Positions 28,312-35,290 of a stretch of DNA of 35,290 nt are shown here, piece by piece. A program made the translations under genes and the position numbers. Source of the stretch: Candidatus Alectryocaccomicrobium excrementavium (GTDB lineage Bacteria; Bacillota; Clostridia; Christensenellales; Aristaeellaceae); NCBI GenBank assembly GCA_018716755.1, contig DVJN01000012.1:1-35290 (forward strand), in the 5' to 3' direction. The notes under the pieces are model-generated. The model was given only the letters and a program-made list of their open reading frames with translations, had not been told where the DNA came from and did no database searches. Every line of letters starts with the position of its first letter. Within the stretch, counting starts at the first letter, position 1.

Positions 28312-28990
28312 GCAGTTTTCCATTGCAATCGACGGGCCTTCCGGGGCGGGAAAATCCTCCGTGGCCAAAATTTGCGCCCGGGAATTGCGTGCCATTTATC
28401 TGGATACCGGCGCCATGTACCGGGCGGTCGGGCTATACATGTTGCGAAACGGTATCGACCTGGACGATGAAGCCGCCATTGCCGCCGCCATGCCGGGCGT
28501 AAAGGTGGATGTGCAATATGTGGATGGCGAGCAGCGGGTGTTTCTGGACAGGGAAGACGTGAGCCGGGCCATCCGCGGGGAGGACGTAAGCCGCGCGGCC
28601 AGCCGCGTTTCGCGCGTGGAATCTGTGCGCGAAGCAATGGTGCAAATGCAGCGCGATATCGCGCGGGGCAAAAACGTGGTGATGGATGGGCGCGATATTG
28701 GCACCCGCGTGTTGCCGGACGCTACGCTGAAAATTTTTCTCACCGCAGATGTGGAGGCGCGCGCAGCGCGGCGCTTTGCGGAAAATCAGGAAAAGGGCAT
28801 TCGCGATAGCTATGAACAGGTGCTCGAATCCATCATTGAGCGCGACCGGCTGGACACCAGCCGCGCGGCTTCGCCGCTCATGAAGGCAAAAGATGCCATA
28901 GAGATGGACAGCACGCATTTGTCGCTGGAGCAGGTTGCCGGGCATGTGTTGGAACTCGCCCGCACCATATTGGAGGAGAATTGCCCATGA
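28304..28990 (+). CDS. cmk: Cytidylate kinase
   Basis: FSIAIDGPSGAGKSSVAKICARELRAIYLDTGAMYRAVGLY; VVMDGRDIGTRVLPDATLKIFLTADVEARAARR. Start ATG at 28304 overlaps the pepV stop. Confidence 0.96.
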   Translation: MNKQFSIAIDGPSGAGKSSVAKICARELRAIYLDTGAMYRAVGLYMLRNGIDLDDEAAIAAAMPGVKVDVQYVDGEQRVFLDREDVSRAIRGEDVSRAASRVSRVESVREAMVQMQRDIARGKNVVMDGRDIGTRVLPDATLKIFLTADVEARAARRFAENQEKGIRDSYEQVLESIIERDRLDTSRAASPLMKAKDAIEMDSTHLSLEQVAGHVLELARTILEENCP

Positions 28991-29565
28991 CAGGGGTATA
29001 CCGCTGCATCCAGGGGATTTTGCGATTTTTGTTTGCGCTTTTGTTCCCCATTCGCGTAGAAGGCCTGGAAAACTTTCCACAGTCAGGCGCGGTAATGCTG
29101 TGCTGCAACCACATTTCGCTGCGCGACCCGGTTCTGCTGATCGCCATATGCCCGCGCACGATTCGTTTTATGGCCAAGGCGGAATTGTTTCGTTGCAAGC
29201 CGTTTGGCTGGTTGTTGCGGCAAATGGGGGCCTTCGCCGTAAAGCGCGGAGAAAGCGATTTGGGCAGTGTGCGCGCCGCGCTGGATGTGCTGCGGGAGGG
29301 CAGCGTGATGGGAATCTTCCCGCAGGGGCATCGGGATACGGGCGATGCGGATCGCGCGCTGAAAAATGGTGCCGCCATGATCGCGCTGCGCTCGGGCGCC
29401 ACGGTTTTGCCCGCGCATGTGGAAGGACCTTATCGCCTGTTTCACCCCATTCATGTGTGCTTTCATCCACCGGTGGATTTGGCGGATCTGCGCAGGGGCG
29501 CCAACAGCCTTGCGTTGGCGGAAGCGACCGAGCGCATTGCGGAAGGAATATGGAAGGATACATAG
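28987..29565 (+). CDS. plsC: 1-acyl-sn-glycerol-3-phosphate acyltransferase
   Basis: NHISLRDPVLL (NHx4D motif), FPQGHRDTGD; ATGA overlap with cmk. Confidence 0.9.
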   Translation: MTGVYRCIQGILRFLFALLFPIRVEGLENFPQSGAVMLCCNHISLRDPVLLIAICPRTIRFMAKAELFRCKPFGWLLRQMGAFAVKRGESDLGSVRAALDVLREGSVMGIFPQGHRDTGDADRALKNGAAMIALRSGATVLPAHVEGPYRLFHPIHVCFHPPVDLADLRRGANSLALAEATERIAEGIWKDT

Positions 29566-29634
29566 TTATTTTTCTGTTAATTCACAACTTTGGCAGGAAA
29601 AGTCTCCATGGGGGCGAATATTTAATCTGATTCA

Positions 29635-31668
29635 ATGTATTCGCAAGGCGGGGGATGGAACACGAGCGTCGAGGTTTGTGCGTATGCCGGTTTTTGCTAT
29701 GGCGTGCGCCGCGCGGTGGAACTGGCGGAGGCCAGCGCGCCGGCATATACCTTGGGGCCGATCATCCACAATCCTTTTGTGGTCCGCTCGCTGGCGGCCC
29801 GGGGCGTTGTCCCTTGTGGCGAGGCGGAAATCGCGGCGGGGAACAGGGTTGTCATCCGTTCTCACGGTGTGAGCGAAGGCGTTATTCGCGATCTGGAAGC
29901 GCGCGGCGCGCAAATTGTGGACGCGACCTGTCCGCATGTCAAGCGCATCCACGAATTGGTTCGTGCCGCAGCGCAGGAGAATCTTCCCATTATCATTGTT
30001 GGCGAACGCACGCATCCGGAGGTCGAAGGGATCCTTGGATGGTCCATGGGCCGGGGCGTTGTCGTCGCCAACGAAGAAGAAGCGGGCGCGTTGCCCGCCT
30101 GGGAAAGTGCCCGCGCCGTTTCGCAGACAACGTTTCCGCCGCAGCGCTATGAAGCGATTTGCGAATGCATGCGAAAGCGCGTGAAGCACCTTCAGGTACA
30201 CAACACCATTTGTCCGGCTACGCGGCAGCGGCAGGCGTCCGCGATGGACGTGGCCGGCAGAGCGGATGTCATGATCGTGGTAGGAGGGCGCGATAGCGCC
30301 AACACGCGCAAGCTGGCTGAGCTGGCCGGGAAGGTATGCCCGCGAACATACCACATCGAGGAAGCGGCGGAATTGGACGCGATTCCCATTTTGCCCGCTG
30401 CCCGCATTGGGATTACAGCCGGTGCATCTACGCCGGATTGTATATTTAAGGAGGTTGTTGCACGAATGAATGACATCGAGAACAAGGACCAGGTCGTAAC
30501 CCAGCAGGATGCGCCGCAGGAGACCGTCGAAGCGCCCGCAGCCGAATCGGATTTCATGTCCGATGTGGAAAAAACGTTGGTGCAGATTCGTCCCGGTCAG
30601 ACGCTCACCGGCACGGTGGTGCAAATTACGGACGACGAAGTTTGCGTCAACATTGGCTATAAGGCAGACGGCCTGATCAAAAAGGCAGACCTCTCCTCGC
30701 CCGATGTCAAGGAGGGTGACGAGATCGAGGTCGAAGTCGTGAAGGTGAACGACGGCGAAGGCAATGTGTTGCTCTCCCAGCGCAACATCGTGAACCGCAA
30801 GTTGTGGGAAGAAATTGTCGCCAAGTACAACGCGGGCGAATTTGTTGAGGGCGTCGGCAAGGAAGCTGTGAAAGGCGGCCTGCTGGCGGACATCAATGGC
30901 ATTCGCGCGTTCATCCCGGCGTCCCATCTGGCGCTGCGCTATGTGGAAAAGATTGATGCGTTTGTCGGCCAGACGATGACGCTGAAGATCATTGAGATCG
31001 ACGAAAAGAAAAAGCGCGTCGTGGCTTCCCGCAAGGAAGCGCTGCGTGCGGAAGAAGCTGAGCGCAAAAAGGCGCTGTGGTCCACGCTGGAAGTGGGCGC
31101 TGTGGTGAAGGGCACCGTGCGCCGCCTGGCGGATTTTGGTGCGTTTGTCGATATCGGCGGCATTGATGGCCTGGTGCATGTCACCGATCTGAGCTGGGGC
31201 CGTGTGCGCCATCCCTCGGATGTGGTGAGCGTTGGGCAGGAAATCGAAGTCAAGATCCTCAAGGTGGATCCCGAAAAGGAACGCGTCGGCCTTTCTCTGA
31301 AAGAGACCACGCCGCGCCCCTGGTCTGTCGCTGAGGAAAAGTATCCCGTGGGTTCCGTGGTGGAAGGCCGCGTGGTGCGCATTGCCACCTTTGGTGCGTT
31401 TGTGGAACTGGAACCCGGCCTGGATGGCCTGGTGCACATTTCCCAGTGCTCTCTGAACCGGATTGCCAAGGTGGAAGACGCTGTGAACGTGGGCGACGTG
31501 GTTCGCGTGAAGGTGCTCAGCGTGGATACGGATGCGAAGCGCATCGGCCTGTCCATTCGCGCGGTCCTGGAAGACGAAGCCATGAACATGGATTCCACGA
31601 ACGACGAATTTGCCGATGAATACGCCATCCCGGAAGAGCAGCTTCCGCTCTCTGACGAAGAGGCGTAA
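29635..31668 (+). CDS. ispH: IspH (HMB-PP reductase) fused to ribosomal protein S1-like region with four S1 repeats
   Basis: IspH cysteine motifs [33 protein letters not shown]; then four S1/OB repeats (e.g. [56 protein letters not shown]). Confidence 0.95.
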   Translation: MYSQGGGWNTSVEVCAYAGFCYGVRRAVELAEASAPAYTLGPIIHNPFVVRSLAARGVVPCGEAEIAAGNRVVIRSHGVSEGVIRDLEARGAQIVDATCPHVKRIHELVRAAAQENLPIIIVGERTHPEVEGILGWSMGRGVVVANEEEAGALPAWESARAVSQTTFPPQRYEAICECMRKRVKHLQVHNTICPATRQRQASAMDVAGRADVMIVVGGRDSANTRKLAELAGKVCPRTYHIEEAAELDAIPILPAARIGITAGASTPDCIFKEVVARMNDIENKDQVVTQQDAPQETVEAPAAESDFMSDVEKTLVQIRPGQTLTGTVVQITDDEVCVNIGYKADGLIKKADLSSPDVKEGDEIEVEVVKVNDGEGNVLLSQRNIVNRKLWEEIVAKYNAGEFVEGVGKEAVKGGLLADINGIRAFIPASHLALRYVEKIDAFVGQTMTLKIIEIDEKKKRVVASRKEALRAEEAERKKALWSTLEVGAVVKGTVRRLADFGAFVDIGGIDGLVHVTDLSWGRVRHPSDVVSVGQEIEVKILKVDPEKERVGLSLKETTPRPWSVAEEKYPVGSVVEGRVVRIATFGAFVELEPGLDGLVHISQCSLNRIAKVEDAVNVGDVVRVKVLSVDTDAKRIGLSIRAVLEDEAMNMDSTNDEFADEYAIPEEQLPLSDEEA

Positions 31669-31723
31669 TTACCATCCTTGGGCGGAGGCTCCCGTTAAGG
31701 GCTGCATTTCTGAGAATTTGCAT

Positions 31724-31751
31724 GAAATGGAGGGCGCACGCCCTCCATTTC
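31724..31751. terminator. Strong hairpin between ispH-S1 and leuS, without a T-tract
   Basis: GAAATGGAGGGC / GCCCTCCATTTC, 12-bp perfect stem with GCAC loop; followed on + by CAGCTTTCGG rather than a U-run. Confidence 0.5.
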
Positions 31752-31816
31752 CAGCTTTCGGAAATGCGGCAAACGCGGAGCGCCGCGCACGATTGACCAA
31801 TAAAGGAGACTTTGCC

Positions 31817-34237
31817 ATGCAGTCGATTCCCCCGTATATGCCGGCATCCATTGAAGCCAAGTGGCAAAAGCATTGGGAGGATACCGGCGTTCTGAATGCC
31901 AAAGAAGACTATTCCATGCCCAAATATTACCCGTTGATCGAATTTCCGTATCCATCGGGCAACGGGCTGCATGTCGGCCATCCGCGCTCAAACACGGCGA
32001 TGGACATCATCGCCCGCAAGCGCCGGATGGAGGGGTATAACGTGCTTTTCCCCATTGGGTACGACGCGTTTGGCCTGCCGACGGAAAATTTTGCCATCAA
32101 AAACCAGATTCATCCCCGCATTGTAACGGAGCGGAATATCAATCGTTTCCGCTCGCAACTCAAGCGGCTGGGTTTTTCATTCGATTACACGCGCGAGGTC
32201 AACACCACTGATCCCAAGTATTACAAATGGACCCAGTGGATTTTCCTCAAGCTGTTCGAGGCAGGGCTTGCTTATAAAACGGAAATGCCCATTAACTGGT
32301 GCACGAGCTGTAAGGTCGGCCTGGCCAATGAAGAAGTGGTGGGCGGCGTATGCGAGCGCTGCGGCGGCGAAGTCGTGCGCAAGGTGAAGAGCCAGTGGAT
32401 GCTGCGCATCACCGATTACGCGCAAAAGCTGCTCGACGGGTTGGACGATGTGGATTTCATCGAAAAGGTGAAAACCCAACAGCGCAACTGGATCGGCCGC
32501 AGCGAAGGGGCGGAACTGGATTTCCTCCTCACCTGCGGGGACAAGTTGCGCGTGTACACCACGCGCCCGGATACGCTCTTTGGCGCGACGTATATGGTCG
32601 TATCCCCGGAACATCCGATTCTGGAAGCCTACCGGGATACCATTGAAAATATCGATCAAATCGCAGAATACCGCGCACAGGCGGCAAAGAAGAGCGATTT
32701 TGAACGTACGGAACTGAATAAAGAAAAGACAGGCGTGGAAATCCGCGGCATTCGCGCTATCAATCCTGTGAACGGCAAGGAAATCCCCATCTGGGTTTCG
32801 GACTATGTGCTGATGGGCTATGGCACGGGCGCGATCATGGCAGTTCCCGGGCACGATACGCGTGACTGGGAGTTCGCGCGCAAGTTTGGCCTTCCCATTG
32901 TCGAAGTGGTCGCGGGCGGCGACGTTGAAAAAGAGGCGTATACCGACATTCAGGATGGCGTGCTCGTGAATTCCGGCATGCTCGACGGCCTGCGCGTGGC
33001 GGAAGCCAAGAAAAAAATCATCGCCTGGCTGGAAGAACAGGGCATAGGGGAGCGCAAGGTCAACTTCAAGCTGCGCGACTGGGTCTTTTCGCGCCAGCGC
33101 TATTGGGGCGAGCCGATTCCGCTGGTCAAGTGCGAAGAATGTGGCTGGGTGCCGGTTCCTTACAGCCAGTTGCCCGTGACGCTGCCGGATGTGGAGAGCT
33201 ATATGCCCACGGATACCGGCGAATCGCCGCTGTCCACCATGGCGGATTGGGTGAATACCACCTGCCCAAAGTGCGGCCGGCCCGCGAAGCGCGAAACCGA
33301 TACCATGCCGCAGTGGGCGGGTTCCAGCTGGTACTACCTGCGCTATGTGGATCCGCACAACGACAATGAACTGGCCTCCAAAGAGGCGCTGAAATACTGG
33401 CTGCCCGTAGACTGGTACAATGGCGGCATGGAACACACCACGCTGCACTTGCTGTATTCGCGGTTCTGGCACCATTTCCTGTACGATATTGGCGTGGTAC
33501 CCACGCCAGAGCCTTATCAGAAGCGCACGAGCCATGGCATGATCCTCGGCGCGGACGGCGAAAAGATGAGCAAATCTCGCGGGAACGTCGTCAACCCCGA
33601 TGAGATCGTCGATGAATTGGGCGCGGACGCCTTCCGGCTGTATGAAATGTTCATGGGCGCGTTCGATCAGGCGATCCCCTGGTCAACGGATGGCGCGCGT
33701 GGCTGCCGCCGTTTCCTGGATCGCGTTTGGCGGTTGATGGAAATGACGACGGATTCAGAGGAAGTTTCCGCCGATATGCGCTATGATGTACACACGGCCA
33801 TCAAAAAGGTCGGCGAGGACTATGAGCGCATGAAGTTCAACACGGCCATCGCCCAGATGATGACGCTGGTCAACCAGTTTTATCAAAAGGGCAGCGTCAC
33901 GCGCGGCGAACTGCGCATTCTGCTGCAATTGCTCAATCCGGTTGCGCCGCACATCACCGAGGAGATCAACGAACTGCTCGGCAGCGCGGAAGAACTCGTG
34001 CGCAAGCCCTGGCCGGAGTATGACCCGGCGGCCCTGGTGAAAGATACCGTGGAAGTCGCCCTGCAGGTCAATGGTAAGCTGCGCGGCCGCGCGGAGATCC
34101 CCGCGTCGCTTACGCGCGAGCAGGCCGAAGAATATTTTCTTTCCCGCGACGATGTGAAGGAGATCCTGGATGGAAAACCGGTGGCAAAGCTTATTTTTGT
34201 GCCGGGCCGCCTGGTCAATATTGTCGTAAAGGGATAA
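31817..34237 (+). CDS. leuS: Leucyl-tRNA synthetase
   Basis: [69 protein letters not shown]; start ATG after AAAGGAG. The ORF track start at 31610 is too long. Confidence 0.97.
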   Translation: MQSIPPYMPASIEAKWQKHWEDTGVLNAKEDYSMPKYYPLIEFPYPSGNGLHVGHPRSNTAMDIIARKRRMEGYNVLFPIGYDAFGLPTENFAIKNQIHPRIVTERNINRFRSQLKRLGFSFDYTREVNTTDPKYYKWTQWIFLKLFEAGLAYKTEMPINWCTSCKVGLANEEVVGGVCERCGGEVVRKVKSQWMLRITDYAQKLLDGLDDVDFIEKVKTQQRNWIGRSEGAELDFLLTCGDKLRVYTTRPDTLFGATYMVVSPEHPILEAYRDTIENIDQIAEYRAQAAKKSDFERTELNKEKTGVEIRGIRAINPVNGKEIPIWVSDYVLMGYGTGAIMAVPGHDTRDWEFARKFGLPIVEVVAGGDVEKEAYTDIQDGVLVNSGMLDGLRVAEAKKKIIAWLEEQGIGERKVNFKLRDWVFSRQRYWGEPIPLVKCEECGWVPVPYSQLPVTLPDVESYMPTDTGESPLSTMADWVNTTCPKCGRPAKRETDTMPQWAGSSWYYLRYVDPHNDNELASKEALKYWLPVDWYNGGMEHTTLHLLYSRFWHHFLYDIGVVPTPEPYQKRTSHGMILGADGEKMSKSRGNVVNPDEIVDELGADAFRLYEMFMGAFDQAIPWSTDGARGCRRFLDRVWRLMEMTTDSEEVSADMRYDVHTAIKKVGEDYERMKFNTAIAQMMTLVNQFYQKGSVTRGELRILLQLLNPVAPHITEEINELLGSAEELVRKPWPEYDPAALVKDTVEVALQVNGKLRGRAEIPASLTREQAEEYFLSRDDVKEILDGKPVAKLIFVPGRLVNIVVKG

Positions 34238-34241
34238 ATCC

Positions 34242-34272
34242 ATGCGGAGCGCGTTCGCTGCGCGCTCCGCAT
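34242..34272 (+). terminator. Terminator-like hairpin after leuS
   Basis: ATGCGGAGCGCG (34242-34253) / CGCGCTCCGCAT (34261-34272), 7-nt loop; T-run about 10 nt downstream (ATTTTTTCC). Confidence 0.6.
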
Positions 34273-34315
34273 AACTTTGCGATTTTTTCCGTACTCTCTA
34301 GGGGAGGTGGCGCAC

Positions 34316-35119
34316 GTGAATGAAACGATGAACGCCATTCAGGCGTTTATTTTGGGCCTCGTGCAGGGGCTGGGAGAGTTCTTGCCCATCAGTTCTTCCG
34401 GGCATCTGATGCTGGCGCAGAAAATCATGGGCTTTGATACGAGCAATATGCTCACATTGAATGTGCTGTTGCATCTTGCCACACTGGTCGCAGTGTTTGC
34501 CGTGTATTGGCGCCGTTTTTGGCATATGCTTTGCCATCCGGTCAAATCCGATCTGTGGCTGCTCGTGGTGGCGACGATTCCCGCGGTAATCGCGGCGCTG
34601 ACCATCAATTTTGACGCCGCATTTGAGGGGGCGTTTCTCGCATGGTCTTTTCTGCTCACATCCGTGGTGCTCGTAAGCGCTGAATGGCTGTCCCGCCATT
34701 GGCACCGCCCGGCCAAGCATGTGACGCTTAAGCATGCGATCGTTATGGGCGTGATGCAGGCCATCGCCATCCTTCCCGGCCTTTCGCGATCCGGTTCCAC
34801 CATTGCCGGGGGCGTTGGAAGCGGTCTTTCCCGCAAAAAGGCGGCGGATTTTTCGTTTATGATGTCCGCGCCGGCCATTCTGGGCAGCGCCGTGCTGGAA
34901 GGAAAGAAATTGCTGGAAGGTACTGCCTCCATCAATGTGGATTCGCTTCCGCTGGTCATCGCCGTTTTGACGGCGGGCCTTTCCGGTTATCTGGCAATCC
35001 GCTTTATGCTGCGCATCATCCGCAAAATCAGCCTCAACTGGTTCGCCATTTACACAGCCATTCTCGGCGCCGCGCTGCTGGCAAACAATTATGTTTTTCA
35101 TTGGATTGCCTTGGGGTAA
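34316..35119 (+). CDS. uppP: Undecaprenyl-diphosphatase
   Basis: GLGEFLPISSSGHLML and LPGLSRSGSTIAGG motifs; GTG start at 34316 preceded by GGGGAGGTG. Confidence 0.95.
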   Translation: MNETMNAIQAFILGLVQGLGEFLPISSSGHLMLAQKIMGFDTSNMLTLNVLLHLATLVAVFAVYWRRFWHMLCHPVKSDLWLLVVATIPAVIAALTINFDAAFEGAFLAWSFLLTSVVLVSAEWLSRHWHRPAKHVTLKHAIVMGVMQAIAILPGLSRSGSTIAGGVGSGLSRKKAADFSFMMSAPAILGSAVLEGKKLLEGTASINVDSLPLVIAVLTAGLSGYLAIRFMLRIIRKISLNWFAIYTAILGAALLANNYVFHWIALG

Positions 35120-35122
35120 TGT

Positions 35123-35161
35123 AAAACCCAGAACAGGCCAAACAGCGCCGTTCTGGGTTTT
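35123..35161 (+). terminator. Intrinsic terminator downstream of uppP
   Basis: AAAACCCAGAAC (35123-35134) / GTTCTGGGTTTT (35150-35161), 15-nt loop. Confidence 0.8.
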
Positions 35162-35168
35162 CAGAGCC

Positions 35169-35272
35169 TTGACAAAGCCTCGGGAAAAGAGGTTCTAATC
35201 AGAAATGACGGCGTGTACGTCATTTCTGGTATTTTTCGGGAGCAAATGCCTTGCATTTGCGGAGAAAAATAC
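35169..35272 (+). promoter_or_regulatory. Possible promoter followed by two structured hairpins (leader or small RNA, or a repeat element)
   Basis: TTGACA (35169-35174) and TCTAAT (35194-35199) with 19-nt spacing; hairpin AGAAATGACG/CGTCATTTCT (35201-35227); hairpin GTATTTTTC...GAAAAATAC (35229-35272) enclosing GCAAATGC/GCATTTGC. Confidence 0.4.
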
Positions 35273-35290
35273 ATTCTCGTCCCGATTGCT

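Noticed and set aside
29632-31437. 601-aa minus-strand ORF opposite ispH-S1
   Set aside because: Codon-aligned antisense artefact with low-complexity, motif-free translation.
31610-31816. N-terminal extension of LeuRS overlapping ispH-S1
   Set aside because: LeuRS homology begins at [21 protein letters not shown] (31817) with AAAGGAG in front; the extension is just the open frame.
1-35290. CRISPR array, prophage, transposon or tRNA gene
   Set aside because: No regularly spaced direct repeats, no transposase/integrase/phage structural ORFs and no cloverleaf-like sequence noticed; gene content is housekeeping.

Overview
This 35.3 kb window looks like ordinary chromosome from a moderately high-GC Firmicutes/Clostridia-type bacterium. 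That lineage is inferred from gene content and codon style only. I see no rRNA, tRNA, CRISPR array, transposase, integrase or phage module. Left to right: (i) the C-terminal part of an MFS transporter, cut by the window edge; (ii) a minus-strand 2-oxoacid dehydrogenase operon (E2, E3, then a fused E1 alpha-beta); (iii) a plus-strand Nudix-proB-proA-esterase operon; (iv) a minus-strand PepC-like C1 peptidase with a VanX-like D-Ala-D-Ala dipeptidase; (v) a small membrane protein; (vi) minus-strand pgm, a TauE/SafE permease, a SpoIID-like protein with SH3-like tail, and a secreted caspase-like protein with Ig-like domains; (vii) a long plus-strand run: FHA, FtsW/RodA, PBP, MoxR, DUF58, TgpA-like membrane protein, UvrC, PepV, Cmk, PlsC, IspH-S1 fusion, LeuRS, UppP. 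The most interesting items are the predicted secreted metacaspase-like protein paired with the SpoIID-like protein, the kinase-less FHA/RodA/PBP locus with an apparently degenerate FHA motif, a strong internal Shine-Dalgarno/ATG inside the IspH-S1 fusion, and a promoter followed by two nested hairpins at the right edge. The many very long antisense ORFs are best explained by codon usage. I did not find a clearly undescribed multi-gene system. All family calls are from reading motifs; no searches were run.
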